From Pseudomonas nunensis (GTDB taxonomy: Bacteria > Pseudomonadota > Gammaproteobacteria > Pseudomonadales > Pseudomonadaceae), in NCBI RefSeq assembly GCF_024296925.1, contig NZ_CP101125.1, forward strand, positions 6,512,501 to 6,576,500: DNA of 64,000 bases, written 5' to 3'. A program made the position numbers and the translations under genes. The number at the start of each line of letters is the position of its first letter. Position 1 is the first letter of the stretch. Positions 38,323 through 48,468 of the stretch are shown here, one piece after another. The notes under the pieces were generated by a model, which had not been told where the DNA came from, did no database searches, and saw nothing but the letters and a program-made list of their open reading frames with translations.

Positions 38323-38478
38323 GTGCCAGTCCTACACCTTGCGGCTACAATGCGCGGCATTCGGTGCGGTCCGTCTGATAGATCAGGTAGCTGAAATCGG
38401 CTGTAGGCCTTCTAATTCAAGGCTTTCAACCCATGCAGTGCTTGTCCGCACCTTCGCCACGCCCGGAAGGAGAAACCC

Positions 38479-39561
38479 ATGGGACAGCGTACGCCTCTGT
38501 ATGACCTTCATCTCGCCCTCGGCGCGAAGATGGTCGATTTTGGCGGTTGGGATATGCCACTGCATTACGGCTCGCAGGTCGAGGAACACCATCAGGTGCG
38601 CCGCGATTGCGGGGTTTTCGATGTATCCCACATGACCGTGATCGATGTCGACGGCCCCCAGGCCAAGGCCTGGCTCCAGCACTTGCTGGCCAATGACGTC
38701 GAACGCCTGCACAGCCCCGGCCGTGCCTTGTACAGCACCATGCTTAACGAGCGCGGCGGCATCGTCGACGACATGCTCGTCTACCGTCTCGAAGACGGCT
38801 ATCGGCTGGTGGTCAACGCCTCCACCCGCGATCAGGATCTGGCCTGGATGCAGGCGCATCTCGACGGCTTCGATGTGCGCCTGCTTGAGCGCTCCGAGTT
38901 GGCGATGCTGGCCATTCAAGGTCCCCACGCGCGGCACAAGATCGCCGAGCTGGTCACGCAGTCCCGTGGCAATCTCATCCAGATACTCAAACCTTTCGAA
39001 GGTCAGTTCGACGGCGACTGGTTTATCGCGCGCACCGGTTACACCGGCGAAGATGGCCTGGAAATCGTGTTGCCGGCCAATCAGGCGCCGGGTTTCTTCA
39101 ACGATCTGGTAGGCGCGGGCATTTCACCCATTGGTCTTGGCGCCCGGGATACCTTGCGCGTCGAAGCCGGGATGAACCTCTACGGTCAGGACATTCATCA
39201 AGATGTCTCACCGTTGGCCTCCAATATGGCCTGGAGCATTGCCTGGGAACCGGCCACGCGCCAGTTCATCGGGCGTGCGGCCCTTGAAGCCGAGAAGGCC
39301 AACGGTGTGCAGCACAAACTGGTTGGTCTGGTGCTTGAGGAGCGTGGAGTTTTGCGCGCTCATCAAGTCGTCCGTATCGCCAATGTTGGCGAAGGGGAGA
39401 TCACCAGTGGTAGTTTCTCTCCTACGCTTAGCAAGTCGATTGCACTGGCGCGCGTGCCGATGGCGACCGCCGACCGCGCAGAAGTGGAAATCCGTGGCAA
39501 GTGGTACCCGGTCCGAGTGGTCAAACCGACCTTCGTACGCCATGGCAAAACCTTGATCTAA
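38479..39561 (+). CDS. gcvT: Aminomethyltransferase (glycine cleavage T protein)
   Basis: GcvT transfers the methylene group from the aminomethyl-lipoyl H protein to tetrahydrofolate, releasing ammonia. The 360-residue protein begins MGQRTPLYDLHLALGAKMVDFGG and has the family folate-domain segments FDVSHMTVIDVDGP and YTGEDGLEIVLP with the substrate-binding region GLGARDTLRVEAGMNLYGQD. The Shine-Dalgarno is GGAAGGAG. gcvH follows after 51 bases. No glycine riboswitch is evident upstream. Confidence 0.95.
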   Translation: MGQRTPLYDLHLALGAKMVDFGGWDMPLHYGSQVEEHHQVRRDCGVFDVSHMTVIDVDGPQAKAWLQHLLANDVERLHSPGRALYSTMLNERGGIVDDMLVYRLEDGYRLVVNASTRDQDLAWMQAHLDGFDVRLLERSELAMLAIQGPHARHKIAELVTQSRGNLIQILKPFEGQFDGDWFIARTGYTGEDGLEIVLPANQAPGFFNDLVGAGISPIGLGARDTLRVEAGMNLYGQDIHQDVSPLASNMAWSIAWEPATRQFIGRAALEAEKANGVQHKLVGLVLEERGVLRAHQVVRIANVGEGEITSGSFSPTLSKSIALARVPMATADRAEVEIRGKWYPVRVVKPTFVRHGKTLI

Positions 39562-39612
39562 ACCTTTTCTGGCGGGCAACGACCGCTGACATTTTTCTTG
39601 AGGACACAGAAC

Positions 39613-39996
39613 ATGAGCGATATCCCTGCCGACCTGCGTTTTGCCGAAAGTCACGAATGGGCGCGTCTGGAAGCCGATGGCACGGTCACCGTGGGCATCA
39701 GCGATCACGCTCAGGAAGCCTTGGGCGACGTGGTGTTCGTTGAACTGACCGAAGTCGGCAAAGTGTTTGCTGCCGGCGATCAATCCGGTGTGGTTGAGTC
39801 GGTTAAAGCCGCCTCCGATATCTACTCGCCGATTGGCGGTGAAGTGATCGCGATCAATGAAGACCTGAGCGGTTCGCCTGAAGCGCTGAACACCGATCCG
39901 TACGGTGCCTGGATCTTCAAACTCAAGCCAAGTAACCCGGCTGAGCTGGACAAACTGCTAGACGCTGCAGGCTACAAAGCCGCTATCGGCGAATAA
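39613..39996 (+). CDS. gcvH: Glycine cleavage system H protein
   Basis: GcvH is the small lipoyl carrier that shuttles the aminomethyl group between P, T and L proteins. The 127-residue protein contains the lipoylated lysine in [18 protein letters not shown] and begins [19 protein letters not shown]. The start at ATG 39613 is preceded by AGGACACAGAAC; a TTG five codons earlier is less likely. gcvP would be expected next, but a REP doublet and an opposite-strand aminotransferase gene intervene. Confidence 0.95.
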   Translation: MSDIPADLRFAESHEWARLEADGTVTVGISDHAQEALGDVVFVELTEVGKVFAAGDQSGVVESVKAASDIYSPIGGEVIAINEDLSGSPEALNTDPYGAWIFKLKPSNPAELDKLLDAAGYKAAIGE

Positions 39997-40018
39997 CCTT
40001 CGCCCTGCAAAATCCCCA

Positions 40019-40107
40019 TGTGGGAGCGGGCTTGCTCGCGAAGGCGGTGTATCAGGCAACATGATTGCGACTGATACACCGCTTTCGCGAGCAAGCCCGC
40101 TCCCACA
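40019..40107. repeat. REP doublet, family a
   Basis: Inverted copies with TGTGGG outermost and an inverted spacer (TATCAG/CTGATA) lie between the converging gcvH and DegT aminotransferase genes. Confidence 0.9.
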
Positions 40108-40113
40108 AGTTTT

Positions 40114-41253
40114 TTATGGCTTCAGAACGGCTTTGACCGCTGCCACCGACCGCTCGACATCCGCCTTGGTCATGCTCGTAAACATCGGCAGCGAAACAAT
40201 CAGGCGACCGACCCGTTCGGCCACTGGAAACATGCCTTCCTTGAAACCGCGCTCGCGGTAAAGACTCAGCAGGTGGATCGGCGGGTAGTGATAACCGATG
40301 CCGACGCCCAGTGCCTGCATCTGCTCCATGAACGTGGCCCGCGCCGGTTGGCCGTCCTTGCGCTCTGGCAGCACCAGTTGGAACAAGTGCCAGTTGCTGT
40401 TCTCGAAATCCGTCGGCGGCAATTGCGCACCGTACTGCGCTTCGAAATCCGCACCGAAACACGCGAAATAGTGCCGCGCCAGCTCACGCCGATGAGCCGT
40501 GATCGCCTCGATATGCGCAAACTGCCCCAGGCCAATCGCCGCCGCGACATCGGTCATGTTGAACTTGCCGCCCAGCACATCCACGTCCAGGCCATCAAAA
40601 CCATTTCGGGTGACGCCCTGCAGACGATACTTCTCCGCCAGCCGCACTTCCTCAGGCGTGTTCAGCACCAGGCAACCGCCCTCCGAAGAGGTGACGTTCT
40701 TGTTCGCCTGGAAACTGAACGACACGAAGTCGCCAGTGGCACCGATACGTTGGCCATTCCAGCTCGAACCCAAGGCCTGGGCGGCGTCTTCGACAATCCG
40801 CAAACCGTGCTTTTTGGCGATCGCATACAGCCGACTCATATCCACTGGCAATCCGGCGAGGTACACCGGAATGATCGCCTTGGTGCGCGGGGTGATCGCG
40901 GCTTCCAACTGATCCAGATCGATATTGCGAGTGACCGGGTCGATATCGGCAAACACTGGCGTGGCGCCGACTTCCAGAATCACGTTAGCGGTGGCGACCC
41001 AGGAAATCGGCGTGGTGATCACCTCATCGCCCGGTCCGATACCGGCAATGCGCAAGGCGATTTCCATGGTGCAGGTGCCGGAATTGAAGGTGCGCACCGG
41101 GCGCCCGCCGAAGAATTCCGAGAGTTGCGCTTCAAACGCCTGGACCTTGGGGCCGCTGGTGATCCAGCCCGAACGCAGCACGTCACCGACCGCGGTAATC
41201 GTGGCTTCATCAATGACGGGTTTGGAAAACGGCAGAAATGGCAGTTGGCTCAT
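40114..41253 (-). CDS. DegT/DnrJ/EryC1/StrS aminotransferase family protein
   Basis: This 379-residue PLP enzyme of the sugar aminotransferase family has TFNSGTCTMEIALRIAGIGP (PLP phosphate region near residue 60), VEDAAQALGSSWNGQ near 160 and the Schiff-base lysine in FSFQANKNVTSSEGG near 180. Such enzymes aminate nucleotide-linked keto sugars, as ArnB does in lipid A modification; no arn genes are present here. The start at 41253 matches the family; an upstream ATG at 41331 adds 26 unrelated residues. It interrupts gcvH and gcvP on the opposite strand. Confidence 0.9.
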   Translation of the reverse strand: MSQLPFLPFSKPVIDEATITAVGDVLRSGWITSGPKVQAFEAQLSEFFGGRPVRTFNSGTCTMEIALRIAGIGPGDEVITTPISWVATANVILEVGATPVFADIDPVTRNIDLDQLEAAITPRTKAIIPVYLAGLPVDMSRLYAIAKKHGLRIVEDAAQALGSSWNGQRIGATGDFVSFSFQANKNVTSSEGGCLVLNTPEEVRLAEKYRLQGVTRNGFDGLDVDVLGGKFNMTDVAAAIGLGQFAHIEAITAHRRELARHYFACFGADFEAQYGAQLPPTDFENSNWHLFQLVLPERKDGQPARATFMEQMQALGVGIGYHYPPIHLLSLYRERGFKEGMFPVAERVGRLIVSLPMFTSMTKADVERSVAAVKAVLKP

Positions 41254-41407
41254 AAACGATAGACACCCGATAGCGGACGTTAAGTAGGCGCCGAACATGA
41301 TGCTCGGGATTGAGCGAAGCCGCCACGCCATCCGCTCGGGTATCGGCTGCTATGCTGGTTTGACCGTGTTGCATCGACGTTGAGCGCCAGTCAAGAGAGA
41401 GCCCGTC

Positions 41408-44281
41408 ATGTCCCAGTTGCCGTCCCTGAGCCAGTTACGCGATCCGAATGCCTTCCTGCGCCGCCACTTGGGCCCCGATGCCGCCGAGCAGCAGGCGATG
41501 CTCGATAGCCTCGGCCTTGGCAGTCGGGTCGAATTGATCGAGCAGACCGTGCCGCCGGGCATTCGCCTTAACCGCGAACTGGATTTGCCGCCCGCCCTTG
41601 ATGAAGAAGCCGCACTGGCCAAACTGCGCGGCTATGCCGAACAGAACCAGGTCTGGACCAGCCTGATCGGCATGGGTTATCACGGCACCCTGACGCCAAC
41701 CGTCATCCTGCGCAATGTGCTGGAAAATCCCGGTTGGTACACCGCGTACACGCCTTATCAGCCGGAGATTGCCCAAGGCCGGCTCGAAGCGCTGCTCAAC
41801 TTCCAGCAACTGACCATCGACCTCACGGGCCTGGAACTGGCCAACGCCTCGCTGCTGGATGAAGCCACGGCGGCGGCGGAAGCCATGGCCTTGGCCAAGC
41901 GAGTCGCCAAGTCCAAGAGCAATCTGTTTTTCGTCGATGAGAACTGCCATCCACAGACCATTTCCGTCGTCCGGACCCGGGCCGACGGCTTCGGTTTCGA
42001 GCTGATCATCGACACTGTGGATAACTTGAAACAGCACCAGGTGTTCGGCGCCTTGTTGCAGTACCCCGACACCCACGGCGAGATTCGCGATCTGCGGCCA
42101 TTGATCGATCACCTGCATTCGCAGCAAGCGCTGGCCTGCGTCGCGACCGATCTGCTGAGCCTGTTGTTGCTGACTCCGCCGGGAGAGTTGGGTGCTGACG
42201 TGGTGTTCGGTTCATCGCAACGTTTCGGCGTGCCGATGGGCTATGGCGGACCTCATGCGGCGTTTTTTGCCAGCCGCGATGAGTACAAACGGGCGATTCC
42301 GGGGCGGATCATCGGCGTGTCGAAAGATGCGCGCGGTAACGTCGCCCTGCGCATGGCCCTGCAAACCCGTGAGCAACATATCCGCCGGGAGAAGGCCAAC
42401 TCGAACATCTGCACCGCCCAAGTCTTGCTGGCCAATATCGCCAGTTTCTACGCGGTGTACCACGGCCCGGAAGGGCTGAAACGGATTGCCCAGCGCGTGC
42501 ATCGGCTGACCTGCATCCTCGCCGCCGGCCTCGAACGCCACGGCATTACCCGGCTCAACAAACAATTCTTCGACACCCTGACCCTTGAAGTCGGCGGCGC
42601 GCAAACCGCGATCATCGAAAGCGCCCAGGCAGCGCGGATCAATTTGCGCATTCTTGGACGCGGGCAACTGGGCCTGAGCCTGGATGAAACCTGTGACGAA
42701 ACCACCGTGGCGAAATTGTTCGATGTGTTCCTCGGTGCCGATCATGGGCTGAACGTCGACGAACTCGACGCCGAAACCCTGGCTTCCAGCATCCCTGACA
42801 GCTTGCTGCGCACCACGCCTTACCTGCGTCACCCGGTGTTCAGCGCCCATCACAGCGAAACCGAGATGCTGCGCTACCTCAAACAGCTGGAGAACAAGGA
42901 CCTGGCGCTGAACCAGTCAATGATCCCGCTGGGCTCCTGCACCATGAAACTCAACGCCACCAGCGAGATGATCCCGATCACCTGGCCGCAATTCGCCAAC
43001 CTGCACCCGTTCGTGCCGAAAGAGCAGGCCGTGGGGTATGCATTGATGATCGAAGAACTGGAGCGCTGGCTCTGCGCGATTACCGGTTTCGATGCGATCT
43101 GCATGCAGCCCAACTCTGGTGCCCAAGGCGAATACGCCGGGCTGTTGGCGATCCGTAAATACCACGAGAGCCGCCACGAAGGTGCGCGGGATATTTGTTT
43201 GATTCCATCCTCGGCCCACGGCACTAACCCGGCCTCGGCGCAAATGGCCGGGATGCGCGTGGTGATCGTCGAGTGCGACGAGGCGGGCAACGTCGATCTG
43301 GAGGACTTGAAGGACAAAGCTTCGGCGGCGGGGGACAAACTCGCCTGCCTGATGGCGACGTATCCTTCGACCCACGGCGTGTACGAGGAAGGCATCAGCG
43401 AAATCTGTGAAGTTATCCACAGCCATGGCGGCCAGGTGTACATGGATGGCGCCAACCTGAATGCTCAGGTCGGATTGGCGCGACCGGCGGACATCGGCGC
43501 CGACGTGTCGCACATGAACCTGCACAAAACCTTCTGCATTCCCCACGGCGGTGGCGGGCCGGGCATGGGGCCGATTGGTGTGCGTTCGCATCTGGCGCCA
43601 TTCGTGGCCAATCATCCCGTGGTGCCAATTGACGGCCCGCAACCGCAGAACGGTGCCGTCAGTGCCGCGCCTTGGGGCAGTGCGAGCATTTTACCGATCA
43701 GCTGGATGTACATCGCCATGATGGGCCCGCAACTGGCGGATGCCAGCGAGGTGGCAATTCTGGCGGCGAATTACCTCGCTCAGCATTTGTCCGGGGCCTT
43801 CCCGGTGCTCTATACCGGGCGTAACGAGCGGGTAGCCCACGAATGCATCCTGGATTTGCGGCCGCTCAAGGTGCTGACTGGCATCAGCGAAGAGGACGTG
43901 GCCAAGCGCCTGATGGATTACGGTTTCCATGCGCCGACCATGTCGTTCCCGGTGCCGGGGACGTTGATGGTCGAACCGACCGAGAGCGAATCCAAGGCTG
44001 AGCTGGACCATTTTATCGGGGCGATGCTGAATATTCGTGCGGAAATCACCGAAGTGCAAAACGGTAACTGGGACCCTGAAGACAACCCACTGAAACGCGC
44101 GCCGCACACCCTGGCCGATATCACCGGCGTTTGGGAGCGGCCTTACAGCATCGAGCAAGCAGTGACGCCGGACGCGCACACCAAGGCGCATAAATATTGG
44201 CCGGCGGTGAACCGCGTGGATAACGTCTACGGCGACCGCAACCTGTTTTGCGCGTGTGTGCCGGTGGATGATTACCGCTGA
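41408..44281 (+). CDS. gcvP: Glycine dehydrogenase (decarboxylating), P protein
   Basis: GcvP decarboxylates glycine with PLP and loads the aminomethyl group onto GcvH. The 957-residue single-chain form has two aminotransferase-like halves: [19 protein letters not shown] at the start, [20 protein letters not shown], and in the second half the Schiff-base lysine in [20 protein letters not shown] near residue 708. It is divergent from the DegT gene, so it needs its own promoter in 41254-41407 rather than relying on gcvTH transcription. GAGAGAGCCCGTC precedes the ATG. Confidence 0.96.
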   Translation: MSQLPSLSQLRDPNAFLRRHLGPDAAEQQAMLDSLGLGSRVELIEQTVPPGIRLNRELDLPPALDEEAALAKLRGYAEQNQVWTSLIGMGYHGTLTPTVILRNVLENPGWYTAYTPYQPEIAQGRLEALLNFQQLTIDLTGLELANASLLDEATAAAEAMALAKRVAKSKSNLFFVDENCHPQTISVVRTRADGFGFELIIDTVDNLKQHQVFGALLQYPDTHGEIRDLRPLIDHLHSQQALACVATDLLSLLLLTPPGELGADVVFGSSQRFGVPMGYGGPHAAFFASRDEYKRAIPGRIIGVSKDARGNVALRMALQTREQHIRREKANSNICTAQVLLANIASFYAVYHGPEGLKRIAQRVHRLTCILAAGLERHGITRLNKQFFDTLTLEVGGAQTAIIESAQAARINLRILGRGQLGLSLDETCDETTVAKLFDVFLGADHGLNVDELDAETLASSIPDSLLRTTPYLRHPVFSAHHSETEMLRYLKQLENKDLALNQSMIPLGSCTMKLNATSEMIPITWPQFANLHPFVPKEQAVGYALMIEELERWLCAITGFDAICMQPNSGAQGEYAGLLAIRKYHESRHEGARDICLIPSSAHGTNPASAQMAGMRVVIVECDEAGNVDLEDLKDKASAAGDKLACLMATYPSTHGVYEEGISEICEVIHSHGGQVYMDGANLNAQVGLARPADIGADVSHMNLHKTFCIPHGGGGPGMGPIGVRSHLAPFVANHPVVPIDGPQPQNGAVSAAPWGSASILPISWMYIAMMGPQLADASEVAILAANYLAQHLSGAFPVLYTGRNERVAHECILDLRPLKVLTGISEEDVAKRLMDYGFHAPTMSFPVPGTLMVEPTESESKAELDHFIGAMLNIRAEITEVQNGNWDPEDNPLKRAPHTLADITGVWERPYSIEQAVTPDAHTKAHKYWPAVNRVDNVYGDRNLFCACVPVDDYR

Positions 44282-44306
44282 TGTACCGAGCAACACCCGT
44301 AACCCC

Positions 44307-44396
44307 TGTGGGAGCGGGCTTGCTCGCGAAGGGGCCGTGTCAGTCGACATTTGTACCGACTGACACACAGCTTTCGCGAGCAAGCCCGCTCCCACA
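44307..44396. repeat. REP doublet, family a
   Basis: Inverted copies with TGTGGG outermost lie after gcvP, separated by GTGTCAGTCGACATTTGTACCG with internal symmetry. Confidence 0.9.
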
Positions 44397-44412
44397 GGGT
44401 TTCGCTTCGGGC

Positions 44413-44446
44413 AAAAAAAATGCCGCTCATATGAGCGGCATTTTTG
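44413..44446. terminator. Bidirectional terminator between gcvP and DUF2388 gene
   Basis: A 20-base perfect palindrome of two 10-base arms, TGCCGCTCAT and ATGAGCGGCA, is flanked by an A-run on the left and a T-run on the right, so it can stop transcription from both converging genes. Confidence 0.93.
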
Positions 44447-44459
44447 TTCAGCAAAAAGC

Positions 44460-44777
44460 TTATTCCGAAGCGACGGCATTCTTCGCCAGGATCGCATTCG
44501 CCAGTTCCATGTCCGTGGCTTGCAGGCCCGGGTTGTCGGCGCGGACTTTCTGCATTGCGGCTTCCAGGTAAGGACCGCGGATGCCGCCGTCACTGGCGAC
44601 GAAGCTGCCGGCATCATCCTGCGCCGCGACGATCAGTTTGTGATCCTTGAACGTCAGGTAGGTCGAACCGGTGGTTGCACCGGATGAAATGACGTTACGC
44701 CAAAAGCTGTCGGCCATCGCTGAACCAACGGGCAGGGACAGCAAGGCAAGGGTAGCGACAGCAAGTTTGAGACGCAT
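44460..44777 (-). CDS. DUF2388 domain periplasmic protein
   Basis: This 105-residue protein has a Sec signal peptide (MRLKLAVATLALLSLPVGSAMADS, cleavage after ALA-type site near residue 22) and the DUF2388 pattern SFWRNVISSGATTGSTYLTF, then DDAGSFVASDGGIRGPYLEAAM. The family is common in Pseudomonas and has no known function. The mature protein is small and soluble and should be periplasmic. The gene stands alone with a bidirectional terminator after it. Confidence 0.88.
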   Translation of the reverse strand: MRLKLAVATLALLSLPVGSAMADSFWRNVISSGATTGSTYLTFKDHKLIVAAQDDAGSFVASDGGIRGPYLEAAMQKVRADNPGLQATDMELANAILAKNAVASE

Positions 44778-44846
44778 GATGGAGACTCCACTGGGGGTTA
44801 ACTACGGAGTTGGATCGTCATTTACCCAATCGAGTTCCGTGACCGC

Positions 44847-45296
44847 TCAGTCAGCCGGTTCTACCAGCAGAATCGCCCCTTGCTGACTGACCACACGAAC
44901 GCGGCTGCCGAGCGCGGCGTCTGGCCCGCGCGCCATCCACACACCATCGGCAACTTTGATCTTGCCGCGACCATCCACAATCGCTTCATGCACCACAAAG
45001 GTTTTGCCGATCAATTCCTGACCGCGCAGATTCAGGTTTGGCTGATCGCTCTCTCGTACGGCACTGCGCTGGCGTCGCCACCAATACAGCGCGGTGGCGA
45101 TCGAGAGCAGGCCGAACAGCAGGAACTGCAGCTCCCATGACAGGCCGGGCAGCACAAAAGTCAGCACACCAACCGCTGCCGCCGCCATGCCGATCCACAG
45201 CAGATAGCCGCCGGCACCGAACACTTCAAGAATCAGCAGCACCGTGCCGAAGGCCAGCCAGTCCCAGAACGATAAATGTTGCAGAAATGCCCACAT
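44847..45296 (-). CDS. NfeD family membrane protein
   Basis: This 149-residue protein has two to three transmembrane helices at the N-terminus (LSFWDWLAFGTVLLILEVFG, LLWIGMAAAAVGVLTFVLPG) and a C-terminal OB-fold domain (GQELIGKTFVVHEAIVDGRGKIKVADGVW), the short NfeD form. It begins eight bases after the SPFH gene on the same strand. NfeD and SPFH proteins usually work together in membrane microdomain quality control. Confidence 0.92.
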   Translation of the reverse strand: MWAFLQHLSFWDWLAFGTVLLILEVFGAGGYLLWIGMAAAAVGVLTFVLPGLSWELQFLLFGLLSIATALYWWRRQRSAVRESDQPNLNLRGQELIGKTFVVHEAIVDGRGKIKVADGVWMARGPDAALGSRVRVVSQQGAILLVEPAD

Positions 45297-45304
45297 GGCG
45301 CGCC

Positions 45305-46225
45305 TCAGGCTTTCTTGTTGTCGAACGTGGCCTTGACGATTTCGCCGATGCCGCCGACAGCGCCGATCATCGAGCTGGCCTCAAGCGGCATCAGGATCAC
45401 TTTGCTGTTGTTGGCCGAGGCCAGTTTGCCTAGGGCATCGATGTATTTCTGCGCGACAAAGTAGTTCACCGCCTGCACGTTGCCGTTGGCGATGGCTTCA
45501 GACACCACTTTGGTGGCCTGGGCTTCTGCTTCAGCCTGACGTTCCCGGGCTTCGGATTCGAGGAAAGCGGCCTGACGACCACCTTCCGCTTCCAGGATCT
45601 GCGCCTGCTTCTTGCCTTCGGCGGTCAGGATCGCGGCAGCCCGCAGGCCTTCTGCTTCGAGGATTTGCGCACGCTTGATCCGCTCGGCTTTCATCTGGCC
45701 GGACATGGCGGCCATCAGGTCCGCTGGCGGGCTGATGTCCTTGATCTCGATCCGGGTGATCTTGATGCCCCACGGCGCCGTGGCTTCATCCACCGTGCGC
45801 AGCAGTTTTTCGTTGATGTTGTCGCGCTGGCTGAGCATCGCGTCCAGCTCCATGGAGCCGAGCACGGTACGGATATTGGTTTGCAGCAGGTTGCGCACGG
45901 CGTGTTCGAGGTTGTTCACCTCGTAGGCGGCCTGGGCAGTGTTGACCACCTGGAAGAAACACACGGCATCGATCTGTACCGTGGCGTTATCGGCGGTGAT
46001 GACTTCCTGCGGCGGAATATCCAGCACGCTTTCCATCACGTTGATCTTGCGACCGATGCGGTCCATCACTGGAATGATGATGTTCAGGCCAGGCTTGAGG
46101 GTGTTGGTATAGCGCCCGAAACGCTCGACCGTCCATTGATAGCCCTGGGGCACAACCTTGAAACCCATGAACAAAATGGCCACGACCAGCCCGACGAAGA
46201 GTAAAAGCACACTACCGATCTGCAT
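45305..46225 (-). CDS. SPFH/stomatin-family membrane protein (QmcA-like)
   Basis: This 306-residue protein has one N-terminal membrane anchor ([20 protein letters not shown]), the SPFH/band 7 domain ([23 protein letters not shown] and [20 protein letters not shown]), a long charged Ala-Glu helix, and a conserved C-terminal segment. It most resembles QmcA, which forms large ring assemblies in the membrane and partners NfeD. The downstream gene encodes NfeD, so both act together. Confidence 0.93.
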   Translation of the reverse strand: MQIGSVLLLFVGLVVAILFMGFKVVPQGYQWTVERFGRYTNTLKPGLNIIIPVMDRIGRKINVMESVLDIPPQEVITADNATVQIDAVCFFQVVNTAQAAYEVNNLEHAVRNLLQTNIRTVLGSMELDAMLSQRDNINEKLLRTVDEATAPWGIKITRIEIKDISPPADLMAAMSGQMKAERIKRAQILEAEGLRAAAILTAEGKKQAQILEAEGGRQAAFLESEARERQAEAEAQATKVVSEAIANGNVQAVNYFVAQKYIDALGKLASANNSKVILMPLEASSMIGAVGGIGEIVKATFDNKKA

Positions 46226-46348
46226 AACGATTCCCTGTTTATGTATTGGCGATGGCAGGAGTGTAAGGCAAAAGACTTGCAGGATCGTGTTTGCGCAAAT
46301 TCAACTACCGCAAAATCTAACCATGTCTGACAAGCCGAAACGCGATCT

Positions 46349-46480
46349 GTAGCAGCTGGCGAAGCCTGCGTTCGGCTGCGAAGCAGTCGTGAAACCTGTA
46401 CGCGAAGTCTTCCTGAAGCACCGCGTCGGCTGATTTCGCGACTGCTCCGCAGCCGAACGCAGGCTTCGCCAGCTGCTACA
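46349..46480. repeat. REP doublet, family e (GCAGCTGGCGAAGCCTGCG type)
   Basis: Two long inverted arms that start GTAGCAGCTGGCGAAGCC and end in the complement flank a 50-base spacer. It lies between the SPFH gene upstream region and the GspE-type gene. Confidence 0.88.
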
Positions 46481-46569
46481 AAAGAGCACGTTTGTGTGAT
46501 GGCGAAGATTGGGAATTGAGAACGGAGCAAATCCCGGCCTTGTTTATGTCAGCCATCTGAGCCAATTAG

Positions 46570-48354
46570 CTACTTCTGCTCGCTCTGCGGCGTCACCCGC
46601 AACACCTCCTCAATCGTTGTCAGACCCGCCGCTACTTTCTGCGCGCCGGACAGTCGCAAGCTGCGCATGCCTTCCTTGAACGCCTGGCGCCGAATCGCCA
46701 GTAGGTCCGTATCCGGGGTGATCAGCGCCTTGACGCTGTCGGTCAGTTGCATGATTTCGTAGACCCCGGCGCGGCCTCGGTAGCCGGTGTCGCGGCATTC
46801 CAGGCAGCCGATGGCGCGGTGGGCGTTGTTGGGGAGCGGTGCCTGCCAGGGGCGGGTCAGGGTTTGCCAGTCCTCTTCGCCCAGGGTAAGCGGCGCCTTG
46901 CAGTGCGGGCACAAGGTGCGGACCAGACGCTGGGCCATGACCCCAAGTACCGTGGCTTTGATCAGATAATGCGGCACGCCGAGTTCCAGCAAACGGCTGA
47001 TGGCGCTCGGTGCGTCGTTGGTGTGCAGGGTCGAAAGCACCAAGTGACCGGTGAGTGCGGCCTGGATCGCCATTTCGGCGGTTTCGAGGTCGCGGATCTC
47101 TCCGATCATGATGATGTCCGGGTCTTGCCGCATCAACGCGCGCACCCCGGCGGCGAAGGTCAGGTCGATGTTGTGCTGGACCTGCATCTGGTTGAAGGCC
47201 GGCTCGACCATTTCGATCGGGTCCTCGATGGTGCAGAGGTTGACCTCCGGCGTCGCCAGTTTTTTCAGGGTGGTATAGAGCGTGGTGGTCTTGCCCGAAC
47301 CGGTCGGTCCTGTCACCAGAATGATGCCGTTGGGCTGGCGGGTCATGTCCTGCCAGCGGCGCAGGTCATCGGCGGAGAAACCCAGTTGATCGAAATCCTT
47401 GAGCAGCACTTCCGGGTCGAAGATCCGCATGACCATTTTTTCGCCAAACGCGGTAGGCAGGGTCGACAGCCGCAGTTCGACTTCGCCGCCATCCGGGGTC
47501 TTGGTCTTGACCCGGCCGTCCTGGGGTTTGCGTTTTTCCGCGACGTTCATCCGGCCCAGGCTTTTCAGGCGACTGACGATGGCCATGGTCACCTGGGGCG
47601 GGAATTGATAGACGTTGTGCAGCACGCCGTCGATGCGAAACCGCACGGTGCCTTGCTCGCGGCGCGGTTCGATGTGGATATCACTGGCCCGCTGCTGGAA
47701 CGCGTACTGGAACAGCCAGTCGACGATGTTGACGATATGCGCGTCGTTGGCGTCCGGCTCCTGGTCGCTGGCGCCGAGGTTGAGCAGTTGTTCGAAGTTG
47801 CCCAGGGTGCTGGTCTGTTGATCGGCATTGGTCGCGCCGGTGACCGATTTGGCCAGGCGAAAAAACTCCACGCTGAAGCGCTGGATGTCCGCCGGGTTGG
47901 CCACAACGCGCTTGATCGGCAGCTTCAATACGTGGGTCAGATCAGCTTCCCAACCCGTGACGTAGGGCTGGGCGCTGGCCACGGTCACGGCGTCGCGGTC
48001 GATGGAGACGGCGAGAATCTTGTGGCGCTGGGCGAAGGCGTAGGACATCAACGGCGTGATGGCCGCGACGTTGATTTTCAGCGGGTCGATACGCAAGTAA
48101 GGCTGACCGGCCTGTTGCGACAACCACAGGGTCAGGCTTTCCAGGTCCAGGTGTTTACCGGGACGGCTGAGGTCGTCGAGGTGTTGGCTGGCAATAAACT
48201 CCAACGGGTGCAACTGGCCATTGGCGGCATGCCGGCGTCGGGCATTGAGCGCGAGTTCGGCCGAATCCTGGTTAATAAAGCCTTGGGCGACCAGCTCTCG
48301 CAGCAAATCATTGAGATCCAGCCAGCGGTCCTGTGTGGCAAGTTGAACGGACAT
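46570..48354 (-). CDS. GspE/PulE-type secretion ATPase
   Basis: This 594-residue ATPase belongs to the type II secretion/type IV pilus assembly family. It has an N-terminal MshEN-like domain, ARSDIHIEP-type motif RASDIHIEPRREQGTV near residue 230, Walker A TGPTGSGKTTTLY near 330, the Asp box EIRDLETAEMAIQAAL, and a zinc tetracysteine CPHC...GCLECRDTGYRG near 510-540. The start at 48354 gives MSVQLATQDRWLDLNDLL. No other secretion or pilus genes are adjacent, so it is an orphan whose partners lie elsewhere. Confidence 0.92.
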   Translation of the reverse strand: MSVQLATQDRWLDLNDLLRELVAQGFINQDSAELALNARRRHAANGQLHPLEFIASQHLDDLSRPGKHLDLESLTLWLSQQAGQPYLRIDPLKINVAAITPLMSYAFAQRHKILAVSIDRDAVTVASAQPYVTGWEADLTHVLKLPIKRVVANPADIQRFSVEFFRLAKSVTGATNADQQTSTLGNFEQLLNLGASDQEPDANDAHIVNIVDWLFQYAFQQRASDIHIEPRREQGTVRFRIDGVLHNVYQFPPQVTMAIVSRLKSLGRMNVAEKRKPQDGRVKTKTPDGGEVELRLSTLPTAFGEKMVMRIFDPEVLLKDFDQLGFSADDLRRWQDMTRQPNGIILVTGPTGSGKTTTLYTTLKKLATPEVNLCTIEDPIEMVEPAFNQMQVQHNIDLTFAAGVRALMRQDPDIIMIGEIRDLETAEMAIQAALTGHLVLSTLHTNDAPSAISRLLELGVPHYLIKATVLGVMAQRLVRTLCPHCKAPLTLGEEDWQTLTRPWQAPLPNNAHRAIGCLECRDTGYRGRAGVYEIMQLTDSVKALITPDTDLLAIRRQAFKEGMRSLRLSGAQKVAAGLTTIEEVLRVTPQSEQK

Positions 48355-48468
48355 GCGGGTTCCTTTTGAACAATCCTGCAAACAGCGATCTAGACCGCAG
48401 TGTGCAAAGGATAGTCGCGGAGCCGCTGACCGTTGGGCCACTACCCGACGAAGCCGTTTCCAGTTCCT

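Noticed and set aside
38323..38478. Glycine riboswitch upstream of gcvT
   Set aside because: I could not find the paired conserved glycine aptamer cores in the 156-base leader; only a Shine-Dalgarno and a possible TACAAT are seen.
46747..48369. 540-residue open frame opposite the GspE-type gene
   Set aside because: It is the reverse reading of an ATPase whose motifs are intact on the other strand.
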